The notes: a model not told the origin generated them from the letters alone. Numbered from the stretch's first letter, positions 34,860 to 46,839 are shown. The stretch is DNA of 64,000 nt from Heligmosomoides polygyrus polygyrus (GCA_947396885.1 OX377202.1:83680408-83744407), one strand, 5' to 3'. Numbers and translations are program-made.

Positions 34860-37421
34860 TGATTTTATTTCGACGTGAAGGTCTATCAGAATGGAGTTCT
34901 CAAGAAGGGTTTTTCTGCCAATGTGAATCAGCAGATCAGTGTTACACTATCTACTTGCAACACTGTCATAGTCTTACTAGAGAATACATCCCATTGAAAC
35001 ATACCAACGATGAGGAATCTCGCTATCCAATAAGGATAAGAAATCTTGCCCTTAAAGTAAAGAAATTGTACAAGGCTCGACTAACTATTGGTATGCAGAA
35101 GTACAATCGTTTCTCAAGAAAACTCAAAAGAGAGCTAGCCCGCCTTAGCTTACGAAGAGAGGAAAGGATAGCTGATTCAAGGAATCCAAAAGCTTTTTAT
35201 AACTTCGTTAACAGTAGGCTCAAGTCAAAAAACAACATTCTTTCCATATTCAAAGAGAACGGTGAACTTTGTAAATCCGATCTTGAAAAGGCAAACGTGT
35301 TTGCTTCATACTTCAAATCAGTTTACAAAAAACGTCCGGATGTAGGCTACCATTGCCCAAAATTTACCTCTTCAAAATTAGATTTTCTTGATATTAACAG
35401 TGACCTAGTTTACAGAACATTAACTAGCTTGCCTACTCGAAACTCCACCTCACCTGATGATATTCCATATATTTTTCTTAAAAAAGCCGCTGTGGGATTA
35501 ACTCCATTACTGACGCTTCTATTCAATTGGTTTCTACTTCATGGTGAGGTTCCTTCATTATGGAGAAAGAGTTTCGTTAAACCTGTATTCAAAAAGGGTG
35601 ACAAAACTGACTTTAAATACTGTAGACCTATTTGTCTGAACTCTTCAACTAGTAAAGTTCCTGAAAGAATTGCACGCGAACAGATCTATAATTATATGAA
35701 AACAAACAATCTCGACACGAATTTTCAACTTGGTTTCCTTCAAAAGAAATCTACTGTTACAGCTCTCATTTCAACTATCCCTGCTTGGCAAAGGATAATG
35801 TATGCTAGAGGCTACATTACTGCATGTTATATTGATTACGCAAAAGCCTTTGACTCTATCAACCTGTGCCTTCTGCTTTCAAAACTACAGGCCTACGGCA
35901 TTGAAGGGTGCCTTCTAAGGTTTTTGCAATCTTTTCTTACCGGGAGAACTCAAACGGTTATGGTAAACGATGCTGTTTCGAATAACTACGAAACTTTGAG
36001 CGGGGTTCCTCAAGGAACATGCTTGGGACCTTTAATGTTTCTGCTCTACATCAATGATTTGCCTAATTGCCTTCCTCTCGGAGTATCGTGTTCCATATAT
36101 GCTGACGATTCCAAAATCTATTCCATTAATAATCCAAATGCACTTCAGCAAGGTTTAGATGCTTTACATGCTTGGTCAACGAAGTGGATGCTTGACATCT
36201 CACACGAAAAAAACTTTAGTTATGTGCATCGGGAGCTCTCACCCAAGAGATCTTTCGTTTTTCTTAGGAAATGAAACTTTGAGGAACACAAAATTTGTGA
36301 GAGACCTGGGCATCAAATACTCCGATTCGCTGTGTTTCGAAGACTATATTGATGAAACAATAACAACGGCATACAGAAGATCCAACTTCATTTTGCGAGC
36401 ATTTCAAACTCACAGTATGTCTACCCTATTCAAACTTTTTTCCATGTATGTAAGGCCGCTTTTGGAATACTGTACACCACTGTGGTCACCTGTTAAGATC
36501 GTCCACAAAGAAAAAATCGAAAAAGTGCAGAAAAGATTCACGAACGCAATTTTCTCAAGAAACGGTTTGTATCATGTAAGCTATAAAGAAAGACTTGCAA
36601 CGCTTGGTGAAAACTCACTTAAGCTACGAAGAATTTTGTATGATCAAAATCTCGTATTCAAGATTTTCTCTGGCTGTTTAGATATTGATAAAAGAGAAAT
36701 ATTTTATTTCTTAGATTTTACTGATAGAACTAGAGATCATCCGTTTCGCATATTCATAGGTCGAGTTCGCTCCCAACAGTTCTTTGGATCTTTTCTAGTA
36801 CGAGCTGTAAGAACATGGAATAGCTTGCCTAACGCAATAGTTTCTTCGTCAACGACAGCTAACTTCAATCACAAACTTGAAGCACACCTCAAACAAAGCG
36901 GATATTTCTGATGTTTCTTTTCCCTAAATCTCAGATAGCGAATCAGTCTCTATATCTTGGAGATAGACCGGTAGAATGAAGATTTCCCTTAAAAATAACT
37001 TTTTACTTACATGAGACTGCGCTTAACTTTTTTTTGATAAACTATTGTGCACGTTTCGGCTATTGGATATCAATACTTGTAAAAAATAGTTGCCACTACC
37101 AAATTCAATAAGACACTCAAAAAACTCAATATTTTGATAGAGTACAAGTACCTTTTTCAGTGAGTGAACAGCTTGAATAAAAGCACTTTTCGCGTCTCGA
37201 TTCAATTCATCGAAGAAACCATTTTTCGCAGATCTCCAAAAAGCAACCTTCCTTGCAATTTTTTATTGCTCAACTGTTTTCACATCACTTTCGAAACAAT
37301 AATTTTCCTCTACTTTTGCTGGTCTTTTGAGAGCCAATTTTTGCTGTGTTTTTTTGTGATAAACGGATTTTGTAATACTTTTGGCTCAATAAATATGTAT
37401 TGTATTGTATTGCATTGTATT
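34860..37421 (+). mobile_element. CR1-like LINE, 5'-truncated
   Basis: Reverse transcriptase frame 34838-36274 contains KSFVKPVFKKGDKTDFKYCR, motif A YIDYAKAFDSINL, motif B' LSGVPQGTCLGPLMFLLYIN and an intact motif C YADDSKIY. A second frame (36159-36911) carries the C-terminal region with KFVRDLGIKYS, YVRPLLEYCTPLWSP and RTWNSLPNAIV, ending at TGA 36911. The break sits at an A-run near 36208-36214, so one indel separates the frames. No endonuclease domain is present: homology begins near the WSSQEGFF segment. The 3' UTR ends in a TATTG repeat tail at 37395-37421, as in CR1-type elements. Confidence 0.85.
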
Positions 37422-37431
37422 GCCATGGATG

Positions 37432-37800
37432 AAGTCAGACTTCAATGACAGCCAGATGATTCTTCAAAAAGACCGGGCCCTATCCCATGCTATGAAATCG
37501 ACACTTTCTGAATTCTGCTATGCCCATTGTCCGGAGTACTGGGGCAAGGACCTCAGGACATTAAATTCGTCCAACTTGCACCCTTCGGCTTTTTCAGACT
37601 GGGTATACTTGGAGTCCAAGATTAACGAATGATCTCGCTAAAGCCTAGAATCTCTCAAAGCCTCCCTCCAATGAGCCCTGGATGAAATCGATGCATCCCG
37701 GGCTCATTAAAGGGACCTGCGGTCAACCAGCACTTCGGTCAATCGTCCTCTTCGTGCTTGCATTTCTGCTAACGGAGAAAGTTTCGAAAACCTACAGTAG
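37432..37800 (+). pseudogene. Tc1-like transposase C-terminal fragment
   Basis: The plus strand reads MILQKDRALSHAMKSTLSEF (eroded QDGAPAH region), WGKDLRTLNSSNLHPSAFSD (eroded W..SPDLNPLDF region), VYLESK and, after stops, SLESLKASLQ and ALDEID. These match the end of the Tc1/mariner (IS630) catalytic domain. Catalytic residues are partly lost. It begins about 11 bases after the CR1-like tail, so the LINE may have inserted into it. Confidence 0.65.
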
Positions 37801-37843
37801 TTTCTGCTCATTTCTTTCAAGTCTCAAGTGGCCGGTACTGATG

Positions 37844-37962
37844 TAGCAAGCTGTTACAACGATGTTTTGCTGCGATCAAAACTCTAGCGCCAGGCGAGAC
37901 TGAACCCGCTCCTCCTGCTGACCAGGCGGGAATGCTCTACGCCACTACACCACCACCACTAT
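37844..37962 (-). mobile_element. tRNA-like SINE, family 2
   Basis: On the minus strand box A is TGGTGTAGTGG (exact pol III consensus) and box B is GGTTCAGTCTC. The module ends TGGCGCT. The conserved extension TTTTGATCGCAGC and ACATCGTTGTAACAGCTTGC follows. Confidence 0.6.
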
Positions 37963-38079
37963 TCTTGTTTCGCTAGCGTGTCGCCTTGTATAAAATGTAG
38001 ATAGTGCTAGAAATAACAATTGTTCGAAAATGTGGTTTTTGGCCAACTTGAGCTTGGCTCAATACCTATGTCCACCCAG

Positions 38080-38449
38080 GACTTCCGTCTAACAATGCTG
38101 TGTTTAATCCACAATGGTTCGCTGTCGCTTCCATTAATCTTCAACAACTACATTGGCTCTGGAACTCTCTGGAACGCCTCCAGAAATCTTTCTCTGATGA
38201 GTTAGTGCATGAGCTTAGCGTATTGACGGTGAGTAGATGTAGAGCTGGCAGTAGAAAAAAGCTGGTATTCAAATTTGCTCACTGGCAGAGTTCATAGTTG
38301 TATTTCAGCCTGCATTACTCTGTCTACCCAATAACTTTCAACGATTCAGTGACACTCGGGAAAAACTGCGTTGTTCCAAGCTGCGATCAGAGTGCTTTAC
38401 TGTTCTGAATGTTGAAAAGGACGCAGTTGATCTGCCTTTACTACGATAA
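38080..38449 (+). CDS. Last two exons of a plus-strand gene, unknown
   Basis: Exon 38080-38228 (two bases plus 49 codons) lies between a CACCCAG acceptor and a GTGAGT donor. It reads LPSNNAVFNPQWFAVASINL and WNSLERLQKSFSDELVHEL. An 80-base intron ends in TATTTCAG. Exon 38309-38449 continues in phase 0 with PALLCLPNNFQRFSDTREKL, then SECFTVLNVEKDAVDLPLLR, then TAA. Both ends and both phases agree, which makes chance unlikely. I do not recognise the family. Upstream exons should lie to the left, possibly beyond the CR1/Tc1 repeats. Confidence 0.55.
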
Positions 38450-38593
38450 TTAACCTTTACATTTGAAAAAATGAATTACTAAAAACATCGCTCCTGCTGC
38501 GTGATTATAAATTACGCGCTTCGTAACCTAGAAGCCACATGTAAGTTCTTCCCTTTGAAGAAAGACAAAGATTTTACTCAGCAACCTGTTTCA

Positions 38594-38701
38594 GTGGATT
38601 TTTCGTCAGCAGTTATCTTTGAAAATGCCTCCTTCACTCACGAGACAGGGTCAGAAAGAATAGTCGATCTAACTCTATTCAAAAACATCCAATTTTTCTA
38701 A
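38594..38701 (+). other. Isolated ABCC-transporter-like frame
   Basis: After a CTGTTTCAG acceptor the frame reads DFSSAVIFENASFTHETGSE and ends FKNIQFF with a stop. This resembles the start of an ABCC-type nucleotide-binding domain (I.FENASF.W then L.NI.F), but no Walker A or other ABC motif follows. Another frame through the same bases is equally open, so this may be chance or a lone relic. Confidence 0.2.
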
Positions 38702-40480
38702 ATTCACTTATTTCTGCTTCTCAAAGCTGTTTCTATCATAACACAGCATTTGAGATGGATCTGCAATCTGCTTCAAACTAAACCGTCCCTATTGACGTGA
38801 TACCTCGATATTTCTCGCACTCTCTTAGATCTTCGACGCGCGCTGGTCTGTTCGCTCGCTACCTGTCCTTTCGCTGTTGATTTCAAGTTCAGAACTTTTC
38901 AACAAAAACCTCTTTGTAGAATAGTGTAGACGACAAGTTGCAAAGCAGAAACCTTGAAGGAGTGAAGGGTGACGAACTACTACGCCATTCCTTCATGTTC
39001 CGGTAGCACGTGAAGACTTATCCACCACCTATTGGAACAAGCGAGCAGTTTAACTAGCATTGGGATACTGACTATGTTAAGCCTTCCATGTTTACTTCAT
39101 CGTGGAAAACCAGAAAAACCAAACATAGCCAGACCAGTACAGAACTACCTGCCAATTAAGCCACTAGTACTGCCTCAGAATTCTGTTGGCTCATGCAGTC
39201 TGATCCCCCCAACGCAAAGAATTAAAGAATTTAAAGTTAGTAAAAAACAACAAGTTGCGATACAAATATACTTGTGATCAAACAAATATAACCCAATAAT
39301 TATTCGAATAGTCGAATATTCAATATTTCAAGAATCTCGATTATGCGATCGAACTCGAACATCGAAAGGGAGATTCTAATATTATTCGAAAATCGATTAT
39401 TTCAACCTTATTCAAAAATCGAACAATTTTGTTCGAATACCGAATAAACTTCAAATCTTCAAGCACAGCGAAGATTCGATCAAGTTGTCCGACTATTCGA
39501 ATATTTCAATAAACAACAAATAGGGTTTATTCGGTTCTCGATCATTCAAGAATTTGAAGAGGGAATAAATCCGTTCGTTCACTTGCCCGAAGTTTTCGAC
39601 ATCGAATAAATGAGTTAATTAATTCGTTCGTCTTAAAAGTACACCTCTAGATATAAATGCTAAAAATGTTTAAAAAATGTTAAAAAGGAGTTTCAGAGAC
39701 GAATGCTAGAGTTGTATATTGGCTAAGATCATAGCTCCAAATTGCCTTAGTGTTTTTCTAGCATTTTCGGTGAATAACGTGCAGGACTCGTTTTCCTTCT
39801 TTGAAATTCTACTTTAACAAAAATTCGTTTCCACCTAAGGTCTAAACCCAGCGAAAATGAGTTGAAAAGCAAGTGGTTCACAGAAAGTAGCGTCAATGAA
39901 TGACTAAAAATCCAAGGATCCTGAGATTTGAAAACGGTGGCAATCTACCACTATGTGAAAGTTTAAGTCAATATTTGATATGACATGATAGCGCTTACAT
40001 CCCGACAGAACCACCTCTATTACGCATCCTCTAAAGCGTGGCTGCCAGGAAGGCAGAAGCATCGAGCTCGTGGTCAAAAAGAGTCAAGACGAGGCCATGC
40101 GCGACGCCTACAGTTTGGAACGAGACTGATATTTAAAAAATGACTAAAACGTGTTTGGAAGAAAATTATTATGGCATGGAATAGGCGACAGCAAGAACGA
40201 AAGCCAGCTACGTATGTACTGATGTTCTGCAGACTTCGACCGACATTCCTTCACGAGAGTTAAACAGGGCGTCGAATGGAATGAGGTTAAGGCTGTACTC
40301 GCATTTCCGCCAGGGCGACCATGTCTTTAGGCGGCGAATGAGAAGGCGCTCGGCAGAGATTGATGTGCTCGAGACGGATACGATGACAGCTCGAACGACT
40401 TGTCAGCTCGCCATTCCATCAACACCGACGGCACATGAATGCGTAGGTTCGATGGAGCTGTTTAAGCCAATCGCAACCAC
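38700..40480. other. No recognisable gene; TTCGAA-rich degenerate repeat
   Basis: 39290-39560 is a degenerate array rich in ATTCGAATA and CTCGAACAT words. The rest has only short frames. Confidence 0.4.
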
Positions 40481-40483
40481 TTG

Positions 40484-40715
40484 ACAATGGCATGGCCTGG
40501 GACACCGACGATTCAAAGTTCTAGGTTGAGGTTTCCCGCCCAGGCGAACCAAGCCTTACATTCCACCTTTCCGGACTCGATAAGCGGGTTTCAAATTTGT
40601 CTGGGAAGGACAGAACATCGGCTTGACTACGGCAGGCCACCCCAAGTCACTCAGAAGGCGAATAGGCGTCAAATACGCATCATGGTTGCCACCATAATAT
40701 CCTGCAGATGCAGAA
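40484..40715 (+). mobile_element. SINE family 1 (weak copy)
   Basis: Body words CCCGCCCAGGCGAACCAAGC, TTTGTCTGGGAAGGACAGA and TATCCTGCAGATGCAG are recognisable. The head and tail are eroded. Confidence 0.5.
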
Positions 40716-40992
40716 AAGTGAAAAGTGAAGAGGTCAGTGTTTGGAAACATGGCATTTAATACAAAATTCAACTGCTAACACAATGCCTTCTGTCTTTGCC
40801 TTGAATTGAGCATGATTTTGGCTAGATTAGTGATCGGGACAATCACCATTTATTTTATTTCGCTTCGTTTTATAATAATTTTGCTCTTTTATTTTTTAAT
40901 ATTGAACTAAGTCGGTAAACGGTAAACGGATTACTTTTAAGTTCCACTGACGGCACCGTGATCTCACTCTTTTCTCAAATTCATAACAGCAA

Positions 40993-41321
40993 ATAGACGA
41001 GTAGTTTGTCCAGCGTAGCCAAGATTAGTACAACACTTTATTGCAGCCTACGTTTCGGCGTTGTAGCCTTCTTCAGAGCCTGGAAAAGTCGAAGTCATCT
41101 GAGAAACTACCCTCCCAAACGTTTTCGACTTCTTACATCGTCGTTTTCATAGTCTCTTAGCCTTTTGGACGGGTTCTTGCAGAACGAGATGATATTTGGG
41201 AGGGTAGTTTCTCAAACGACTTCGACTTTTCCGTGCTCTGAAGAAGGCGACTACGCCGAAACGTAAGCCGCAATAAAGGGTTGTAAAAATCTTGGCTACG
41301 CTGAACAATCTACTCGTCTAT
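40993..41321. repeat. Near-palindromic repeat with hammerhead-like core
   Basis: Arms 40993-41119 and 41194-41321 are inverted copies of each other around a 75-base centre. Each arm (read inward to outward) contains CTCTGAAGAAGGC, a short loop, then GCCGAAACGTA, then GCAATAAAG. CTGA.GA and GAAAC flank a GGC/GCC stem whose loop differs between arms. A related single arm lies at 47369-47420. The type of element is uncertain: it could be a Penelope-type terminal repeat in head-to-head array or a MITE. Confidence 0.65.
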
Positions 41322-41497
41322 TGCAACATCAAACATGCCAAGGTTCATCGAGAGTCGAACATGGAATAACAGCAAATAATTTTGCAGATTTGTTAAAAGA
41401 ATAAAATAAATGACATGTCATCCTTGCTTCTCACTTCTCACACACTCATCAATCCTCTTTTGAGATGCACCACGCATTCCAGTATGTATTAGAGTAA

Positions 41498-41785
41498 GAC
41501 GCCTGATAGCGCGGTCGGAGGAGGCGCCGGCTGTTGCATGCGCTCGATTCCAGGTTCCTTGTTGGGAATTCCCGCTTAGGCCAACAAAGCCTTTCATCCC
41601 TCCTGAGTCGGGGGTTGGTTCCAGACTTGTCTGGGAAGGAAACACTGGCTTGTTCGTCGGCTGCTCGCGCTCAGCCAAATATGCATTCAGTAGTTCTCTA
41701 CGAAATCCTGTAGAAGTAGAATGCCTGGCGCTTCCTACAAATGAATTGTTTAACCCCGCCCATATCCTCAAATCTTATCCTAAGT
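41498..41785 (+). mobile_element. tRNA-derived SINE, family 1
   Basis: Head GACGCCTGATAGCGCGGTCG with box A TAGCGCGGTCG, body GGCCAACAAAGCCTTTCATC and CAGACTTGTCTGGGAAGGA, eroded tail CTTATCCT. Confidence 0.75.
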
Positions 41786-41789
41786 CGAA

Positions 41790-42588
41790 TTAATTTAGCA
41801 GTGGTTGAACAGAAAGGCAGACGGTGTTTTAGCCTTCCAGAAAAGTGTGTCACCAACGTTAGAGTGATGGCCTGGTCGTACTGGTTGGAACATGCATCAT
41901 GAATCAGTGCAGTGATAACGCAAGGATCAGGGCATTAGGGCGGTATTCTACGGATCCGCTCTATGCGTCAAGCATTCTTTGCTGGTTGCTAAAACCAGAG
42001 AGAGGTTCTATAAGCATCAGCTACTGCTAATGTAACGGAAAAATCAGGAAAAATCAAAGTACAGACATGATGGAAATTAACACAGAACTCTATGCTGTCT
42101 ATGCTGCGAGGTTTCTTAGACGTAGCTTTCACAGACTATTTATTTAAGACTCATCCACAACGACGTTTTCGGAGAGCTAACAGCTGGTCACTTTATCACT
42201 TATTTTCTTATCCGCTATGCCTGTCTATACTGATATCTTTTTTGCATCGCTTAAGAAAAACATTGTAACAATCAACTCTTGCCAAAAACACAGAATGGAA
42301 CACCACAACGACGGCCAATGTAATCTGACTACACGATTTTGGTGTAGAAAACGGAGAATTCATCTAGAGAAGGGATCGATCGGAGAGTTGCGATTTTGAA
42401 TCAATAATCCAAAAATGGACACTCGCATTGAGTGTTTTGAAAACTCCTTATGGACCTATTTTTGGACTCTTTACCCAAGTATTTGTCACAGTGTAATTCC
42501 GCCATGTTTGCACGCACTGGTAAAAGGACAATAAACGTAGCCTAGGTGCCCTAATTAATACTATTATTCATTGCACTATTATTAAGGC
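41790..42588. other. No recognisable gene
   Basis: Short frames only. A 60-codon plus frame at 42217 has no motif. Confidence 0.35.
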
Positions 42589-42589
42589 A

Positions 42590-42867
42590 GGGCGCGAGTA
42601 GCGTAGTCGGAGGAGGCGCCTACCCTCATACTCACCCTAATCGACCAATAGTTCAGCGGTTTCCGCTCAACCCAACCAAGGTTTCCATCCCTCGTGGTCG
42701 GTGAATGGGTACCTGAACTGTCTCGGAAGGACTCTACACTGAATAGTTCCATCGGCTGGCCACCAATATGCATTCAAATCGCCTTAACGATAACCCGTAG
42801 AAGTAGAATGCGTGGCGCATCTAAAGTGTGGATTGATTGATGCCGTACTTTCTCTTTTATTTTTGCC
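42590..42867 (+). mobile_element. tRNA-derived SINE, family 1
   Basis: Head GGGCGCGAGTAGCGTAGTCG, body CCAACCAAGGTTTCCATCCC, GTAGAAGTAGAATGCGTGGC, diverged tail. Confidence 0.75.
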
Positions 42868-43035
42868 TTCACGAGTATGACTCGTTGGGTGCAGGTTTTA
42901 CTAAGCCAAGCTGGGTGGCAACGAAGGACAGTATAATACATAGAGATTGTGGAAGACGGCTTCCTCCATTTCACTAAATATTCAGGAAGGCTGGTAAGGT
43001 GAAGCCTCAAGTAGCAGGTATCGAGGTTGTGAGCT

Positions 43036-43210
43036 GTTACAACGATGTTTGAACGGGTCCCACGACGTGCGGATGATGTGTTTGATCAAACAGCGCCGGT
43101 GGTGTAATGGATTAGAACATTCCCGCCCAGTAAGCCAGAGGTGTGGGGTTCGAGTCCCGCCTGGCGTTATAGAGTTTTGATCGCAACCAAACAACTGGTA
43201 AAGTGCTTGA
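43036..43210 (+). mobile_element. tRNA-like SINE, family 2, best copy
   Basis: The 75-base tRNA-like module 43093-43167 has GCGCCGG at its start and CTGGCGT at its end, which can form a seven-pair acceptor stem with two wobbles. Box A is TGGTGTAATGG and box B GGTTCGAGTCC. The T-stem is imperfect, so this is not a working tRNA. The extension TTTTGATCGCAACC follows. A complement of the usual 3' extension (AGCTGTTACAACGATGTTT) lies upstream at 43036-43055, so two copies may be joined head to head. Confidence 0.6.
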
Positions 43211-43214
43211 TAGC

Positions 43215-45140
43215 GCAGGTTGCAGATATAAATAAAACGAAGAGGCTCGAATCGCTTCTGATCCCTGAAGGTGACGAGGCACCCAAAACGTCGTCAGATC
43301 AGGTTCCAATTATTGTTAGTTACATATTTCATGACACGGATTATCATTAACGTGTTTGAATATAATATCAAGGTTCCAAGTTCAGACTACACCTATGAAA
43401 GTCGCTGGTCGCACTGCGATGCGCTTAAAATGATCAAGTAAATAAAAATGTTTCGCTTAAACGCTTGAACTGAAGCATAGAACCTTCTAGACATGGATGA
43501 TCGAAACGACTTAGTTGTTCGTTGTGAGTTGAAGGTGGAGAGTTCTTGTCGCAAAGCGAACATTGCGCGAGATACTTCAGGCGTAAAACCTGTCACTTGC
43601 ACTCCTTCAATTTCATTCCTATGGGATCCGCTTAGTAGCTTAATACTAGACTATAGCTGAACGCAAGAGAGGTAGAAACTCAAGAAATTAGATCAAAAAT
43701 CAATTGCCTCCAACTCTTTGTCCGAACTTTACTGCTTCACTCAGTGCACAAAATAAACACCCCTAGAATTGGTAGTTCTGACATCTGCTCGAAATTGCGT
43801 AGAAGGAGACTACTATCTGTGGTACTCATCGTGTTTCACGCATATCAGCAAAGTAGACGCCGCACCTAATTTTGAGTGAATGAGTTTGTATTTGCAAAAA
43901 TTGCTGGACTGGCTAATGGGGGTTCGTCAATGTCTGTACTAGTTGTCCATGAACATCAGCATCTCCTGCCACTCACCTGCACAAAGCTGGGTAGGCTCAA
44001 CTTTCACCACCAAAGAGGCTCGCATTGAGCAGGCGCGGGATTGTCGACCGATTAGTTCATTCATCCAGAATTTAGGTCGGAGATGGGCAGCATTCTGATG
44101 CATAAAGCCACAGGAAATGATATACTAGGCAAGTGAAAGTAGAAATCAGCAAAACTTCGTGTACAGTATGTGCAGGACTTGAACGCCTCTGGTGCTCCAG
44201 CGTGGATCTGTTGCGCTCGCGAACTTCGTTCTCTAAAACGAAGGCCTACAAGAGCAAAAACGAAGTTCTGAAAACAGTAGCGGCATCTTTTTCACCTGAC
44301 GCTTAGTTCTGCCAGGTTGCTTTTAGCGCTTTTCGCCTGAAACTCAGAATAGAGATGAGTTACAGATTGAGCCGATGTTCCTCTTTCGCCAAATGAGTGA
44401 GATTCCCGCCACACTTCTTCAGCATCAAGAAGAGCAGTAGGAAACAGTTAAAATAGGCTTTTACTCGTCCGAACACAGCAAGTTGAAAACGGTTCAACGT
44501 TTTCTAAGATCTTGATAAATTCCGGTGTTTCAGGCCATTTGTACCCATTTTTATTTTTGCTTCTGAACAGAGTGAGCCAAAAGCAACCCAATGTGGACCT
44601 GGTGGCGAATGAAGATGATACTGCCACTACTGCCATCATCAGATGTATTTATTTATTTCATGCACAAATAAAAGTGCGCTCAAGAATCATGGAGAAGAAA
44701 GCTGATGACAAACCCATTCGAAAACAGGCACAAAAAATAGAATAGCGTCGACGGTTCCTGGAAGCTAGAGGTAAAAGCTAGCTTCAAGAGAATACATCAA
44801 AAGAAATTTATCGCAAAACTACCGTGCTGTTACCCAACCACACCTGCAGTGCAGACCAGCAAGTACCCACCAGTTAGCAATGGTGCCTCATTCCTTCCTT
44901 CCTTCCTCAGAAATTTTAAAAACTATTTCGGTGCTCCTCAGACTGTGCCCTACAACCCTCATTAGGTCACCTTGTAAAACCACGGGAAGTTCCCACCTCC
45001 TGCTGTCAACTATACTACTAGTGTCTGTTTTCCAATACCGACAAAAACCAATATCTGATCCATCAAGTATCGTGAATAAAAATTCATCTCTCCAAAATTA
45101 TGTGTGTGTGTGAGAGATACCAACGATAAACGTGAAACAC
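43215..45140. other. No recognisable gene
   Basis: Short frames on both strands, a short TG repeat near 45100, no family recognised. Confidence 0.35.
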
Positions 45141-45149
45141 TTGACATAA

Positions 45150-45185
45150 TAGGTTGTCCCATAAGTCTTCGCCGTTTTTTTTTTC
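45150..45185 (+). mobile_element. Possible solo mariner-type end
   Basis: TAGGTTGTCCCATAAGTC followed by a run of T resembles the terminal repeat of mariner-like elements with a TA target. No partner end or transposase was found. Confidence 0.3.
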
Positions 45186-45649
45186 AACGATTCACTGCAG
45201 ATTTCGCCGGCGGTCTCCTGCATAGCGCTGCATAGCTTTCGAAAAAGAATAATTTGCTCTATCAGAACATGTATTGCATTTCTTTTTTCATCATGAATTT
45301 TGTAATGGTTGCTACAAACTAACCTTTTGAAAACTTTTCAAGAGATCGGTGGATACTAATTATTGCTTTCTATTACGCAGACCTTGATTGTAACAATACA
45401 ATCATTTACTTGCTCATGAAGAAGATAAAATTACTAGACCCCGGTGCGTCCATAGTTGTGATACACACTGTAGTTAGAAAAGAACAGCATCCGTTTTTGA
45501 AGATGGTGTGGTGCAAAAACTTGTTGTTGAACTATCCAGCGTGATCTAATAATACAGAAAGACAGACTTCTGAAAACAGGAGCCACCATGGTTGGTCGTG
45601 ACAGTGACTACAAGCTCATACAGCCTTTCGCTTGACCTACCTTTTATTA

Positions 45650-46829
45650 GGCTGGCAGAAAAGTCTTGAAACAAAAAATCGTTTTTTATTCAACCATAGT
45701 TTTCTAAATACAAACTGGTAATCAACAATATATTTACCACAGAGCGATATAGCATCCTCCCATCTGCTCGGCAAATCGCTGATTCCTTCGTTCAGAAATC
45801 AGCCGATTGCGACTTGAAGAAGTTGTCGACTGCCATTTTGAGGTCATAATATGTACCTTTCAAATATTTTCTCTCTCAAATGATGTTTCGGCGGTCCAAA
45901 CAGATGGTAGTCCGCTGGCGCCAGATGCGGCGAATACGGTGGATGGGCTCCATCCAAATTCGGCTACCTTCTCACACGTTGTCGATGCAACGTGTGGACG
46001 CGGTTTGTCGCGCAACAGATGGACACCTGATCTTTTTCCTCGCATTACGTCAGCCAGCTTCTGAGGCTGACTAACATATATGGAAGCGGTGACCGTCTTA
46101 CCCGCAGCCAGCAGCTCATGGCAGATTGGCCCTTTCGCATCCCACTAAACGCGAGGTTTGCGTTGGTGTGGGTCTCGCTTCGGCCGAACTGATGGTTCTG
46201 TGTCGCGTGGGAGGCAGACGGCATGACGTGCGCTGTTATCGTAGACTGCTTTATATAATAGGATTGTCCTGCTCTCATCTCCAGTCACAGAGCCTCCAGA
46301 AGCCTTTCGATGCTGCTGCTCGTCAGAACTTTCGACGGCCGAGGTCGTAGAGATTCAGCTCGATGATGGAGTTCATGCAGCCGAGGGTTGTCGCCAGTTC
46401 CCACGTAGTTGTTTGCTTCTGGATTGGATTTGATAGCGAGCTGCAACCCATCATTATCGATAGAAGAAGGTCGCCCACTGCGCTCCCCGTCTTCAAGGTT
46501 CATATATCTTGAATCGAAGCGAGTGAACCAACGATGCACTTTGGTGAGGCTTATAGCCCCTTCTCCAGATGCATCGGTGACATTAGGGACCGTTGTGCCG
46601 GTGTTGGAGCCTCGGCACCATTCGTAGAAGATGACCACTCGAAACTGTTTTGGATAACCGTTTTCGATCTTGTTTGTGTCACCAAAATGACGCACACGGG
46701 CCCTTATATACTCATTTAGCGAAAGCTTCTGGAACCTTCTACACGATCCTCACTGAACCAAGATTTTTAAATTTTTTCCAAAAAATTCTGAAGTATTTAA
46801 AATTTTGTTTCAAAACTTTTCGGCCAGTT
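45650..46829 (-). mobile_element. mariner element with both terminal repeats, dead transposase
   Basis: The left end GGCTGGCAGAAAAGTCTTG and the complement of the right end (AACTGGCCGAAAAGTTTTG) are matching terminal inverted repeats next to TA. On the minus strand the transposase N-terminus (ORF 46285-46695) reads QFRVVIFYEWCRGSNTG, VHRWFTRFDS and GERSGRPSSID. Later frames give PRVWDAKGP-like sequence, RDKPRPHVASTTCEKVAEFG (second catalytic region; the aspartate is in DKPRPH) and a C-terminal LPSRWEDAI-like end near 45750. Several frameshifts show it is inactive. Length of about 1.18 kb is normal for the family. Confidence 0.85.
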
Positions 46830-46839
46830 TAATTTATTA

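Noticed and set aside
43093..43167. A functional tRNA gene
   Set aside because: Box A, box B and acceptor pairing look good, but the T-stem does not pair, and diverged copies of the same module with a conserved extension exist elsewhere, as in a SINE.
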